64,000 nucleotides of DNA from Dethiobacter alkaliphilus (GCA_016841605.1 JAENYV010000015.1:1-64000); one strand, 5' to 3'; counted from the stretch's first letter, positions 1 through 8,713 are shown. The notes: a model not told the origin generated them from the letters alone. Numbers and translations: made by a program.

Positions 1-282
1 TTTATTTAGTTGTTCTTAGCCAATTTGCTATGCTAACTGTAAAAGTCAGGTTATACCACAAAGAAAGCAAAATACAAGCTGGAATCAACGACTGAAAATA
101 CATCGAAGTTTCTGCTTTAAGCGTGTTTTTATTTTCCTTAACGAGACCAAAACAGACCAAACACATCTCACGACTTATCCTGGCTACCAAGATCAATCAA
201 AATTATAAAAAGTGATATGAAAATATAAATCGGGTCCCGTGTTTTTATCCGGTATTTTATTAATTTTCGTCGATTGCGTTTC
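1..282. other. Gap without a supported gene
   Basis: AT-rich stretch ahead of the tRNA promoter. One open frame on the minus strand (2-196) has a TTG start, no clear ribosome binding site and no family I recognise. It could be the tail of a decayed gene but is not supported as a CDS. Confidence 0.5.
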
Positions 283-311
283 TTGACAAGTCGGGGTTGG
301 TATGCTACAAT
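283..311 (+). promoter_or_regulatory. Sigma-A promoter for the tRNA pair
   Basis: TTGACA at 283-288 and TACAAT at 306-311 are separated by 17 bp. The tRNA-His gene starts 32 bp downstream. Confidence 0.8.
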
Positions 312-342
312 GTTCACTGCTACATGAAAATAGAAATTTAAT

Positions 343-420
343 GGTGGGTGTAGCTCAGCAGGTTAGAGCGCCAGGTTGTGGCCCTGGAGGTCGTGGGTTC
401 GAGCCCCATCACTCACCCCA
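343..420 (+). tRNA. tRNA-His (GTG)
   Basis: Complete cloverleaf. The 7-bp acceptor stem GTGGGTG pairs with CACTCAC, with the extra G-1 that marks histidine tRNAs opposite the discriminator C. The anticodon loop TTGTGGC gives anticodon GTG. The T-arm GTTCGAGCC is present and CCA is encoded. It is followed 32 bp later by tRNA-Gln and shares the same promoter. Confidence 0.97.
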
Positions 421-452
421 CAACCTAATAATTTAATATACTGTAGTTACGT

Positions 453-527
453 TGGGGTGTAGCCAAGCGGTAAGGCACGGGACTTTGGATCCCGCATTCG
501 GAGGTTCGAATCCTCCCGCCCCAGCCA
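453..527 (+). tRNA. tRNA-Gln (TTG)
   Basis: The acceptor stem TGGGGTG pairs with CGCCCCA. The anticodon stem-loop CGGGA-CTTTGGA-TCCCG gives anticodon TTG (Gln). The T-arm contains GGTTCGAATCC and CCA is encoded. Confidence 0.97.
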
Positions 528-641
528 TTTTATTTTCCTCGCTTTTTTAACCTCTTTTCCTTCATTCATGGAACTTTTTTCTCTTTCTCTTAAATTTTTT
601 TCATTTACTGCACCATTTTATATTTTTGCATCATTATTATG

Positions 642-650
642 TGATATAAT
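642..650 (+). promoter_or_regulatory. Extended -10 promoter, por operon
   Basis: TGATATAAT is an extended -10 element (TGN plus consensus TATAAT) about 70 bp upstream of the first por gene. No good -35 is visible, which is normal for extended -10 promoters. A near-identical element lies ahead of spoVB at 12993-13001. Confidence 0.5.
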
Positions 651-720
651 ATATTTAAAAGTTTTAAAAATAATAACCGTCTCTATAATCTATATAATCT
701 AGTCAAAGGCGGTGACAAAA

Positions 721-1308
721 ATGCAGGAAATTCGCTTCCATGGCAGAGGAGGGCAGGGAGCAGTAACATCTGCCGAACTTTTAGCACAAGCCGCCATTAT
801 GGAAGGTAAGTATGCCCGGGCATTTTCCAGTTTCGGACCTGAAAGACGCGGTGCTCCGGTAGCAGCATTTTGCCGGCTTGACGATGGTCCTATCTTCTTA
901 CGTTCGGTCATTGACAATCCCGATATCGTTGTTGTTCTGGATTCTTCACTATTCCGAGCGGTTAACGTTATTGCAGGACTAAAGGACAATGGTATTCTTA
1001 TTGTAAATTCCGCAAATGAACCACATTGTTTTACTGCAGGGCGGTTAAAAAAGGTGGCAACTGTCGATGCTACCCGTATTGCCCTGGATGTTTTAAAACA
1101 GCCTATTACCAATACGATTTTGTTGGGTGCATTGCTTAGAGTAGCGGAGATTGTTAGTATGGATTCTCTTATTTCTTCGATTAACCATCGCTTTAACAAG
1201 GATATTTCCGGGCGTAATCTTGAGGCTCTGGAGAGGGCCTATAATGAGATCGCAATCCTCCCGGAATGGTATCAGGCCCAGTCAATGAAAGGAGCGGGGG
1301 AACGATAA
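721..1308 (+). CDS. porC: 2-oxoacid:ferredoxin oxidoreductase, gamma subunit
   Basis: This 195-residue protein is the gamma subunit of a four-subunit pyruvate/2-ketoisovalerate-type ferredoxin oxidoreductase, which oxidises a 2-oxoacid plus CoA to acyl-CoA, CO2 and reduced ferredoxin. The N-terminal RFHGRGGQGAVTSAELLA stretch and the FGPERRGAPV segment are family hallmarks. I chose ATG 721 because AAAGGCGGTG sits about 6 nt upstream; the in-frame GTG at 712 overlaps that SD. It opens the gamma-delta-alpha-beta operon, a gene order common in anaerobic Clostridia and archaea. Pyruvate is the most likely substrate, but ketoisovalerate or another 2-oxoacid cannot be excluded from sequence. Confidence 0.9.
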   Translation: MQEIRFHGRGGQGAVTSAELLAQAAIMEGKYARAFSSFGPERRGAPVAAFCRLDDGPIFLRSVIDNPDIVVVLDSSLFRAVNVIAGLKDNGILIVNSANEPHCFTAGRLKKVATVDATRIALDVLKQPITNTILLGALLRVAEIVSMDSLISSINHRFNKDISGRNLEALERAYNEIAILPEWYQAQSMKGAGER

Positions 1309-1347
1309 ATCGTTCCTTTTTATAATACCTGAAAAGGGGAGGAACGG

Positions 1348-1644
1348 ATGCACAAAGCGGACTCAGAATATATGTGGTACGAGCTGGAACCGGGCTGTGT
1401 TATCATCGAGCCGGGCAGTTCCAGGAAATATCATACCGGAGACTGGAGAGCGTTTTTCCCTGTGTTAAAGAAGGAGCGCTGTATCCGATGTGGAATATGC
1501 TGGATCTTTTGTCCTGATATAGCCTACCAAAAAGACGAAAAAGGTTATTACATTGTAGATCTTAGATACTGTAAGGGCTGTGGAATTTGTGTCAGAGAAT
1601 GTCCGGTCGGTGCTATCCGTATGGAAAAGGAGAAAGAGATTTAA
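1348..1644 (+). CDS. porD: 2-oxoacid:ferredoxin oxidoreductase, delta (2x4Fe-4S) subunit
   Basis: A 98-residue ferredoxin-like electron-transfer subunit. Two CxxCxxCxxxCP clusters are visible: CIRCGICWIFCP around residues 48-59 and CKGCGICVRECP around 78-89. These fit two [4Fe-4S] centres that pass electrons from the TPP site to free ferredoxin. GGGGAGG precedes the ATG by 6-8 nt. The stop TAA shares one base with the ATG of the alpha subunit (taATG), so the two are probably translationally coupled. Confidence 0.93.
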   Translation: MHKADSEYMWYELEPGCVIIEPGSSRKYHTGDWRAFFPVLKKERCIRCGICWIFCPDIAYQKDEKGYYIVDLRYCKGCGICVRECPVGAIRMEKEKEI

Positions 1645-2807
1645 TGGGAAAACATCTGGGAATGGAAGTATCCTTCGCCGCGGCCGAAGCGGTAAAGTTA
1701 TCCAATGTGGATGTTGTGGCCGCTTATCCTATTACTCCACAGACGCATATTGTTGAGCGCCTTTCCGAATATGTTGCAAGCGGAGAATTGGATGCGGAGT
1801 TTGTACCTGTCGAATCCGAACACTCGGCACTTAGCCTTTGTGTCGGAAGCGAGGCGGCAGGGGCGCGCTCCTTTACCTGTACAAGCTCGCAGGGGCTCGC
1901 TCTAATGAGTGAGATTGTTTACATTGTCCCGGCGTTAAGACTCCCCATTGTCATGATCCTGGTCAACCGGTCTCTTTCCGGCCCTCTTTCCATTTGGAAT
2001 GATCACAGCGATGTGATGTCCATTCGGGATTGCGGCTGGATTCAGCTTTTTGTTGAAAATGGTCAAGAGGTTTTCGATCATGTCATGATTGCTTATAAGA
2101 TTGCGGAGAACCACAATGTTCTTCTCCCGGTGATGATCAATATGGACGGTTTTATCCTTTCGCATATGTTTGAACCTGTTGAACTGATGGAGCAGAGTGA
2201 TGTCGATTACTATCTTTCCCCCTATCAACCGCGGTTTGTCCTTCATCCCGACGAGCCGCTTACGATGGGTGCTTACGCTATGCCGACACTCTTTACCGAG
2301 GCCAAAAAAGCACATGAAGAAGCACTTTTAGCGTCATATACGCATATCATGCGGGCCTGGGAAGCCTGGGGCGCAGTGAGCGGACGGAGTTATCATCCGG
2401 TTGAAACATTTTGTTCGGAAGATGCGGAAACGTTGTTTATTACCATGGGTAGCCTTAGTGAAACAGCCGGAGAGGCTGTACGGGTGCTGCGCGGGCAGGG
2501 TAAAAAAGCCGGAATTTTAAAGCTGCGCCTCTGGCGTCCGTTTCCCTTTAATGATTTTTTACGGTCGATCGGTAATGCTCAACGATTGATTGTTTTAGAC
2601 CGTGCTCTCTCTCCCGGTGGACCGGGTGGCCCCGTGGCCGGTGAAATTCGCTCAGCCCTTTATCATCTGGAAAACCGTCCACAGATTTTTAACTTTATCG
2701 CTGGACTTGGAGGAAGAGAAGTAACAGTGGGCTCTTTTTTGGAAATGTTCGTCTCTTCCCTTTCGGGAAAAGCTTTTGGATATCGGATTTTCGGGGCAAG
2801 GGGCTAG
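1644..2807 (+). CDS. porA: 2-oxoacid:ferredoxin oxidoreductase, alpha subunit
   Basis: A 387-residue alpha subunit holding the pyrimidine-binding half of the TPP site. The N-terminal signature AAYPITPQTHIVERLSEY is diagnostic, followed by the VESEHSA segment and a C-terminal transketolase-like domain. The start is ATG 1644, overlapping the delta stop codon by one base; the frame is open further upstream, but that part encodes the delta gene in another frame. The SD is AAAGGAGAAAGAG. The subunit works with the beta subunit encoded 52 bp downstream. Confidence 0.93.
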   Translation: MGKHLGMEVSFAAAEAVKLSNVDVVAAYPITPQTHIVERLSEYVASGELDAEFVPVESEHSALSLCVGSEAAGARSFTCTSSQGLALMSEIVYIVPALRLPIVMILVNRSLSGPLSIWNDHSDVMSIRDCGWIQLFVENGQEVFDHVMIAYKIAENHNVLLPVMINMDGFILSHMFEPVELMEQSDVDYYLSPYQPRFVLHPDEPLTMGAYAMPTLFTEAKKAHEEALLASYTHIMRAWEAWGAVSGRSYHPVETFCSEDAETLFITMGSLSETAGEAVRVLRGQGKKAGILKLRLWRPFPFNDFLRSIGNAQRLIVLDRALSPGGPGGPVAGEIRSALYHLENRPQIFNFIAGLGGREVTVGSFLEMFVSSLSGKAFGYRIFGARG

Positions 2808-2859
2808 CAAAAAGGTTATTCTGTTTTTCCGTGAATGCGTGTGCTGAGGAGTTGGAAAA

Positions 2860-3834
2860 ATGAAGAATAAGGATGTTTATGCTGTAAAGACTTTAAGTTC
2901 CCGGGAATATTTTGCACCCGGGCACAGGGCCTGTGCCGGATGCGGTGAAGTTCTGGCATTGCGTCTGATTCATAAAGCCCTGGGACGTGATGTCGTTGTG
3001 GCCAGTGCGACCGGGTGCATGGAGATCGTTTCTTCGCCCTTTCCTTTTACTTCGTGGGAGGTTCCGTGGATTCATGTGGCCTTTGAAAACGCAGCGGCGG
3101 TCGCCGGGGGGATCGAAGCCGGGCTGAAGGTCTTACAGCGTAAGGGAAAAATTGAGAAAAAGAAAATATTTGTGGTTGCCATGGCTGGAGACGGGGGAAC
3201 AGCCGATATAGGCCTCCAGGCTCTTTCAGGGGCTCTGGAACGGGGTCATAATTTTCTTTTTATTTGCTATGACAACGAGGCATATATGAATACAGGGGTG
3301 CAGAGGTCTTCTTCGACACCATTTGGTGCTTCAACCATGACCTCGCCAGTCGGATCGATCCGGTCCGGCCAACAAACATGGAAAAAAAATATGGTAGCGA
3401 TCGCTGCTGCCCACGGCATTCCGTATATCGCCACGGCATCGCCCAGCTACCCCATGGACTTAATGGAAAAAGTTGGGAAAGCTGCAAAAACTGAAGGCCC
3501 CGCATATATACATGTGTTGAGCGTCTGTCCACCGGGCTGGGGTATTCCTAGCGATAAGACTATAAAGTTTGGCCGTCTGGCAGTTGAGACGGGGTTTTTT
3601 CCTTTATATGAGATAGAAGAAGGGAAGTATCGTATCACCGTCAACGTGGAAAAGCTGCTACCCTTGGACAAGTATTTAAAGCCACAGGCCAGATTTAGTC
3701 ATTTGCCTCAGGAGTTGGTTGAACAGGTTAGCCGGCGCGTCTGCTCGGATTGGAAAGTACTAAAGAGAAAAGCAGAAAAGGCAAAGGAAGTGAAAGAGAT
3801 GGATAGCTCACCTGGAGGCCGGGGAGTTCGATAA
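2860..3834 (+). CDS. porB: 2-oxoacid:ferredoxin oxidoreductase, beta (TPP) subunit
   Basis: A 324-residue TPP-binding subunit. The Cys-rich start HRACAGCGE and ATGCMEIV supply cluster/TPP-region cysteines of this family. The TPP/Mg motif runs from AGDGGTADIGLQAL to YDNEAYMNTG around residues 109-150. It is the last gene of the operon; a terminator follows at 3905-3930. Together the four genes encode a complete enzyme, so this anaerobe can make acyl-CoA and low-potential electrons from 2-oxoacids. Confidence 0.94.
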   Translation: MKNKDVYAVKTLSSREYFAPGHRACAGCGEVLALRLIHKALGRDVVVASATGCMEIVSSPFPFTSWEVPWIHVAFENAAAVAGGIEAGLKVLQRKGKIEKKKIFVVAMAGDGGTADIGLQALSGALERGHNFLFICYDNEAYMNTGVQRSSSTPFGASTMTSPVGSIRSGQQTWKKNMVAIAAAHGIPYIATASPSYPMDLMEKVGKAAKTEGPAYIHVLSVCPPGWGIPSDKTIKFGRLAVETGFFPLYEIEEGKYRITVNVEKLLPLDKYLKPQARFSHLPQELVEQVSRRVCSDWKVLKRKAEKAKEVKEMDSSPGGRGVR

Positions 3835-3904
3835 GATTTTGACCCGCTAATTTTTATTGTCCGGTAAATTTTGTGAAGCATTTACTTTCAAGCCCCAATA
3901 ATCT

Positions 3905-3930
3905 ATGAGCCGATAAGGCTCTTTTTTCTT
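3905..3930 (+). terminator. Intrinsic terminator after porB
   Basis: The stem GAGCC (3907-3911) / GGCTC (3917-3921) has a 5-nt loop and is followed directly by TTTTTT. Confidence 0.65.
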
Positions 3931-4102
3931 TTTCTTAAAAATAATTTCAAAAAAATACGGGGAAAAGGACTTTCGTTTACAAATTTCGATTATTTTTTTA
4001 TATAAATAATAGTATAATAAAAAGAATTTGTTTTGGAAAAATAGAAAACCCCTTTTCCTTTGGTGAAAAACAAGGTTTTGAGTGAGTGGGAGGAAAATCC
4101 TG

Positions 4103-5737
4103 TTGCACGGGATGGACGAAAAGAAATATCGTTTACTGATTGAAACTTCTCCAAATGCCGCTACACTTATAGATAGGTCAGGGATTATCCGTATCGCAAA
4201 TCAACAAATGGTTGCCTTGCATGGATACGAAAACCTGGAAGAGCTGGTGGGGAAAGACGCACGTGAACTCGTATCTCCCAAAGACCGGTCTCTGATTAAG
4301 AGACATATAAAAATGACTTTAAAAGAGGGGATCGTTCGAAGCGAAGAATATACTTTTCTCAAAAAAGACGGAACTGAGTTCCCCGGTGAGTTTAATGCTT
4401 CTGTTGTCGTTGATGAGAAGAAAAAAACTTCAGGCTTTATTTTTATTACGGCAGATATCAGCAAACGGAAAAGGGACGAGGAGCGATTAGCTCGTTTTAA
4501 CCGGGAAATTGAGTTAAAAAAACAGGAACTGCAAGCATTTTATAAAAAAATTAACGAAGAGATAGCCAGAGTGGAGGATCTGTATCGCGTTTTTTTCCCC
4601 AGAGTTTTCCCTGATGTTGGTATGATTTCCTTTGCAGTATATTACAAACCTGCGGAAAATATCGGTGGTGATTTCTATAACATAATCCGTGTCGGTGATC
4701 AGCTTATGCTTTACATGGTAGATGTAATGGGGCACGGTATAGAAGGTGCTTTGATCAGTATTTTTGTCAGAGAAACATTAAATAGCTTTATATCTCAGCA
4801 GGAAAAAGAGCATAAAGAATTATTCTTAAAGCCATCCAAAGCACTGGCTTTTCTTTCTTCCCAGTACAACAAGCAGAATTTTCCGGATGATTATCTGGTT
4901 AGTATTTTCCTGGGCACTCTGGATTTAAAAGCAGATCCTCTTACCTTTACCTTTGCCAGTGCCGGTCATCATATTTCCCCCATACTTTCCTTTTCAAATG
5001 GACAAAGTCTTTTTTTGCGTTCGAAAGGTTTACCGCTTTCCAGTGCTATTGAACAAGGCTTGATGATGTTTTCGGAGGAAAAAATATCTTTTCAGCCGGG
5101 AAGCACTCTTCTTTTTACAACTGACGGAATAATTGAAGAAAATCAGAGGGGGAAAATGTATGGAGAAAGTCGCCTGCGTCAAGTTTTTGCCGATGTATCT
5201 TATCTGCCTCCGGAAATCATTGTAAATGCGATTAATCTAGATTACTGGAAGTTTAGAGGACGTCCTGGAGGACAAGATGATATTTCTTTATTAGTAATGC
5301 AGCATACGCCTCCGTCTAAAAAAATATTTTCATATAATTCAAAGGCTCGTTTATTGGATCTTGGGCTTTTAAAGAGGAAAATAAAGGAAATATTGAAATT
5401 ATATATGACAGATACAGACGAGCTTTTAAAAGCATTTCAAGAGATTGTCTGCAATGCACTTGTCCACGGTTGCCGGGATAATTCGGAGAGAACTATTCAG
5501 GTTGATATTTTTATCCATGAAAGCTGTATTTTTCTTACTGTTGAAGATGAAGGAGAAGGGTTTGACTGGTACAAGAAAGTATATAAGTGTTCACATAATT
5601 TATCAGGAAGTAGCCGGGGAATTGCCATAGCCGGCATGTATTTGGATCACCTTAGCTATAATGAAAAAGGTAACAAGGCATACCTTGTCATGCGAAGAGG
5701 CGTGAGAGCAAAAAACCTATTAAGCGTTTTTTCTTAA
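4103..5737 (+). CDS. PAS / SpoIIE-type PP2C phosphatase / RsbW-like ATPase fusion
   Basis: A 544-residue cytoplasmic signalling protein with three modules. A PAS sensor domain covers roughly residues 1-115 (SPNAATLIDRSGIIRIANQQ). A short coiled coil follows, then a PPM/SpoIIE phosphatase with GGDFYN, DVMGHG, ASAGHH, TTDGIIE and GQDDIS metal-site motifs. The C-terminal GHKL ATPase of anti-sigma type has an N-box EIVCNALVHG, then VEDEGEGFDW and a GIAIAG lid. By family, the PP2C part dephosphorylates an anti-anti-sigma factor and the GHKL part phosphorylates it or binds sigma; here both are in one chain. TTG 4103 is favoured because GGGAGG lies 9 nt upstream; ATG 4112 is the alternative. No cognate antagonist or sigma gene is adjacent. 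Confidence 0.85.
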   Translation: MHGMDEKKYRLLIETSPNAATLIDRSGIIRIANQQMVALHGYENLEELVGKDARELVSPKDRSLIKRHIKMTLKEGIVRSEEYTFLKKDGTEFPGEFNASVVVDEKKKTSGFIFITADISKRKRDEERLARFNREIELKKQELQAFYKKINEEIARVEDLYRVFFPRVFPDVGMISFAVYYKPAENIGGDFYNIIRVGDQLMLYMVDVMGHGIEGALISIFVRETLNSFISQQEKEHKELFLKPSKALAFLSSQYNKQNFPDDYLVSIFLGTLDLKADPLTFTFASAGHHISPILSFSNGQSLFLRSKGLPLSSAIEQGLMMFSEEKISFQPGSTLLFTTDGIIEENQRGKMYGESRLRQVFADVSYLPPEIIVNAINLDYWKFRGRPGGQDDISLLVMQHTPPSKKIFSYNSKARLLDLGLLKRKIKEILKLYMTDTDELLKAFQEIVCNALVHGCRDNSERTIQVDIFIHESCIFLTVEDEGEGFDWYKKVYKCSHNLSGSSRGIAIAGMYLDHLSYNEKGNKAYLVMRRGVRAKNLLSVFS

Positions 5738-5803
5738 CTGGAAATACCGCAGTATATTTTTATGCCTCCTGGAGAAATTATTATCTATAGGAGGTGAGAA
5801 AGA

Positions 5804-6214
5804 ATGAATACTTTTCGAGTACTGCTGGTAAAGTTTATTATGACATTTATCATGGCAATTGTGGCATTCTCCTTTTTTAATGTTAACCCTGCAGGTTTAG
5901 TTCTGCTTGTTGCTCTTATCGCAACAATCGGCAACTATTTGGTTGGGGATTTGTATGTGCTACCGGCGATGGGTAATGTTATAGCGTCTATTGGTGACGG
6001 TATTTTGGGTGCTGTACTGGCCTTTATCGTCAGCCTTATAACTGTTTCTTTCAACGTTAGTTTTGCTTCACTATTTATTTTTGCCGTTCTTATCGCAGCA
6101 GGGGAGTATTTTTTTCATCCATATTTATCCCGAACAAAAAACGTTGCTCCGGAACAGCAAGCACCTGAGCAACAACAAGATGAGCACAGCGAACATGGTG
6201 AACATCATGAATAA
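5804..6214 (+). CDS. DUF2512 (YndM-like) membrane protein
   Basis: A 136-residue integral membrane protein with four hydrophobic segments covering about residues 8-115. This matches the length and layout of the DUF2512/YndM family of Firmicutes, whose function is unknown. The tail is hydrophilic and rich in Glu, Gln and His (HSEHGEHHE at the end), possibly metal-binding, though that is inference. GGAGGTGAG precedes the ATG by about 6 nt. It is a single gene closed by a strong terminator. Confidence 0.75.
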   Translation: MNTFRVLLVKFIMTFIMAIVAFSFFNVNPAGLVLLVALIATIGNYLVGDLYVLPAMGNVIASIGDGILGAVLAFIVSLITVSFNVSFASLFIFAVLIAAGEYFFHPYLSRTKNVAPEQQAPEQQQDEHSEHGEHHE

Positions 6215-6260
6215 AGGACAAAAAAGGGAAAAAGAAACCTGCAGAAGCAGATAGATTTCG

Positions 6261-6290
6261 ACAAAAACCCCCATTTGGGGGTTTTTGTTT
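6261..6290 (+). terminator. Intrinsic terminator
   Basis: A perfect stem ACAAAAACCCCC / GGGGGTTTTTGT has an ATTT-type loop and a trailing T run. It is symmetrical enough to work in both directions. Confidence 0.85.
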
Positions 6291-6368
6291 AATGCCGAAT
6301 TCCAATAAAGCTGTTTTCGGGCAGATATCTTGATTTGATTGGTTTACTTTCAAACATATTCAATCAAC

Positions 6369-6398
6369 TTGACTAAGGTATAATTATCATGTTATATT
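6369..6398 (+). promoter_or_regulatory. Candidate sigma-A promoter
   Basis: TTGACT (6369-6374) and TATATT (6393-6398) with an 18-bp spacer, about 95 bp upstream of the DUF2062 start. Confidence 0.45.
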
Positions 6399-6495
6399 GC
6401 GTGAGCAGTTTACGGATTGTAATAATTTTGTTGCCGGTTGTCAAATTAATGTTGACGTGCTATTTTTATACCAGAGGAGGAGAAGAACCAACTTG

Positions 6496-6993
6496 ATGGA
6501 AAAGTGTTTTTTAAAATGGGAAAAGTTAAAAAAACGTTTTTATAGTACTATTGAAAAACAGATTGTCGAAATAAAAGAAAAACCATACAAAGTTGCCCTG
6601 GGATGTTCCCTGGGTATAGGCGTAAACTTTATTCCTACGCTGGGAATCGGATTTATCTTTGCCTTTATACTGGCGGTGATTTTCAGGGTTAACCGTGCCA
6701 GCGCAGCTGTAACGAGCATTCTGACCGGCCCTCTAGTTCCCTTAATGTATGCTCTTAACTTTGTCGTTGGAGGAATTATCTTGACTCCGGTTACAGGTGA
6801 GGAAAATCTTTGGGAGTTTATCATAGGCCAGTACTCTCTAATTTTAAAACTGGGTAACATTCAGGACAAGATTTTTAGCTTCTTAGAGCTTTTCGGCTTT
6901 ACTTTCTTGTTGGGAGCAACTGTAAATGCAGTACTTTTTGGTCTGGGCTTCTATTTTTTTGTTATTTTTATGTTGAGAAAAATACAAATTTAA
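6496..6993 (+). CDS. DUF2062 membrane protein
   Basis: A 165-residue protein. After a basic N-terminal helix (EKLKKRFYSTIEKQIVEIKE) come the DUF2062 hallmarks: ALGCSLGIGVNFIPTLGIGF, a hydrophobic segment, NRASAAVTSILTGPL and two more membrane helices. The family is widespread, often near glycosyltransferases or ComEC-like genes; its biochemical role is unknown. ATG 6496 (or TTG 6493) fits the AGGAGGAG SD at 6475-6482. The upstream in-frame extension has no SD of its own. It appears to be monocistronic. Confidence 0.75.
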   Translation: MEKCFLKWEKLKKRFYSTIEKQIVEIKEKPYKVALGCSLGIGVNFIPTLGIGFIFAFILAVIFRVNRASAAVTSILTGPLVPLMYALNFVVGGIILTPVTGEENLWEFIIGQYSLILKLGNIQDKIFSFLELFGFTFLLGATVNAVLFGLGFYFFVIFMLRKIQI

Positions 6994-7000
6994 TTTTGGG

Positions 7001-7284
7001 TCAATCCGTGCTTTCCGGTGGAAGCCGGAAGACATAACTTGTTTCTGCGGTCCAATTCTCAGAAAAGGTGCTGCCGAGTGCTTTCATTTGCTCAGAATAC
7101 CATGAACCGTCATTATTCATGCTTGCGAACCGAACCGGCAACCTGCATTTAGGGTGCCGTTTGTTTCAGCAGTATATAAAGCTTTAATGTCATTTTCTTT
7201 CAAATTCGTCGATTTTTCATATCGGTAGAAGCCGCCACGATTAATAGAGGCGCTGATCGTTTGAATTCCGCCGCATCCCTGTTC
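7001..7284 (-). pseudogene. Frameshifted C-terminal gene remnant
   Basis: Reading the minus strand downstream of the methyltransferase gives about 90 codons of protein-like sequence (NRGGFYRYEKSTNLKEND then ETNGTLNAGCRF). It breaks at a direct duplication of the 5-bp word CGGTT near 7130 and resumes in another frame as SMNNDGSWYSEQMKALG up to a TGA at 7001-7003. Removing the duplication restores one continuous frame, so this looks like a recently frameshifted C-terminus whose 5' part is gone. I do not recognise the family. Its truncation point coincides with the end of the methyltransferase gene, consistent with insertion of that gene into an older one. Confidence 0.6.
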
Positions 7285-8371
7285 AGGTGAACTTAAGTTG
7301 GGAATTCAAATCTACGTCCCCTATATTACCTTCTTTATAAAAAACTGTATAATCTGAGTTGCTATTTTTTTGTATATTCTCTGGTAAATTCAGCTTTATC
7401 TTAACTTCTTGTTTAGTTACAACCGGAAATCTATAGTAATCATTTGTATGCTTTATCTCTTTGCCACTTTCTGTTCTTCTATTGATAAAGTCTGTATGAT
7501 TTTTTAGCCTTTTTATTATAATTTCGTTAGAAAACTTAACGATATTGTTGAATTGAACCGTGACTAATTCTTCAAAGCTACTATCAATTTCTACCCCAAT
7601 ACTGTTTCTTTCATTGCACATAGCGGCTAGCATAGTTGTTCCGGTACCAACAAAAGGATCTAATACAGTATCTCCTTTAACTGAAAACATATTTATAAGT
7701 CTATGTGCTAACTCAAAGGGATAAGCAGCACTTCTCTCTCTTGTTTTCCCATTATTTAATTTTTGGTTTATTCCTTTTAAATCTTCCCAAACATCGGAAT
7801 ACCATATGTTTCTTTCTTCCCAGAAAAAGGCACTTTCTTGCCTTATTTGCCTTTGTTGTGTAGTCTTAAATTCTTTTTTTCTACCTTTTCTAAGGATTAA
7901 TATAAACTCATGCTCTAATGTAACATATGCACCAGGTGGTAACATCCCCGACCCCATAAACTTATTTGGGGCGTTAGTTTGTTTTCTCCATAAAATACAT
8001 GGAAGTGCAACGAAACCTTTATGTATAAAATATTGCAGTATCCTTGAATGATTAGTAAACAATTGAAAAAGACCATTTATCGTTCTGGTTGCGTCACCAA
8101 TATTAATACAAGCTATCCCACCTGGATTTAAGACCCGAAATACTTCATTCCATGCTTTATCTAACTCTTGATGCATTAATTTAAATGCATTGCTACCATC
8201 ATTATTAATAAGTGAATTTTTAATGTCAAGGTTTTGTAATATAAAAATCTTGTCCCACATTTCTATCATTGGATACGGGGGTGAAGTAACAACCAAGTCA
8301 ATGCTTTCATTTTCAATTTCTTGTAAATTCCTCGCATCACCAAATAAAAGTCTATGATTTGTAGTAATCAT
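7283..8371 (-). CDS. Orphan DNA methyltransferase, beta class (m4C/m6A)
   Basis: A 362-residue SAM-dependent amino-methyltransferase. The catalytic motif IV VTSPPYP lies near residues 28-34 and the SAM-binding motif I DPFVGTGTTMLAA near 233-245. The order IV-target domain-I defines the beta class; the SPPY form is usual for N4-cytosine enzymes, though some m6A enzymes share it. No endonuclease gene is visible on either side, so it is an orphan or the remnant of a restriction-modification system. The gene is clearly more AT-rich than its neighbours and ends at a truncated gene remnant, with tRNA-Leu upstream, which suggests horizontal acquisition. Confidence 0.88.
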   Translation of the reverse strand: MITTNHRLLFGDARNLQEIENESIDLVVTSPPYPMIEMWDKIFILQNLDIKNSLINNDGSNAFKLMHQELDKAWNEVFRVLNPGGIACINIGDATRTINGLFQLFTNHSRILQYFIHKGFVALPCILWRKQTNAPNKFMGSGMLPPGAYVTLEHEFILILRKGRKKEFKTTQQRQIRQESAFFWEERNIWYSDVWEDLKGINQKLNNGKTRERSAAYPFELAHRLINMFSVKGDTVLDPFVGTGTTMLAAMCNERNSIGVEIDSSFEELVTVQFNNIVKFSNEIIIKRLKNHTDFINRRTESGKEIKHTNDYYRFPVVTKQEVKIKLNLPENIQKNSNSDYTVFYKEGNIGDVDLNSQLKFT

Positions 8372-8616
8372 AGATACGAGCCTCCAATACTGTGTATATA
8401 AAATGGTAAATAGCTAATATAGATTACCATAACGGTAAGGAAGTTCCAACCGTTCAGTAAAAACTTGAATAATAACCTTTGGTGGTTGGAAAATGGTTGC
8501 ATTCTTTTTTTCAGTATGGCAGACATGTCTATAAATAAAAAACTTTGCGTGTAATTTGATCTAATTCCTAAGACCAATTCCGCAAAGCCTGATTTTTGAG
8601 GGTTTGATACATTAAA

Positions 8617-8701
8617 TGGTGCGGGCGAAGGGATTTGAACCCCCACGGGTCGCCCCACAGGATCCTAAGTCCTGCGCGTCTGCCAGTTCCGCCACGCCCG
8701 C
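8617..8701 (-). tRNA. tRNA-Leu (TAG)
   Basis: A class II tRNA on the minus strand. The acceptor GCGGGCG pairs with CGCCCGC, the discriminator is A and CCA is encoded. The anticodon arm CAGGA-CTTAGGA-TCCTG gives anticodon TAG. A variable arm (TGGGGCGACCCG region) is present. The T-arm GGGTTCAAATCCC is intact. Confidence 0.96.
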
Positions 8702-8713
8702 TTACTGATCAAT

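Noticed and set aside
2-196. Open frame of 64 codons on the minus strand
   Set aside because: TTG start, no ribosome binding site and no recognisable family; left as non-coding.
8368-8658. 96-codon frame on the minus strand
   Set aside because: It begins inside tRNA-Leu and lacks an SD; the first residues are the usual translated tRNA 3' half.
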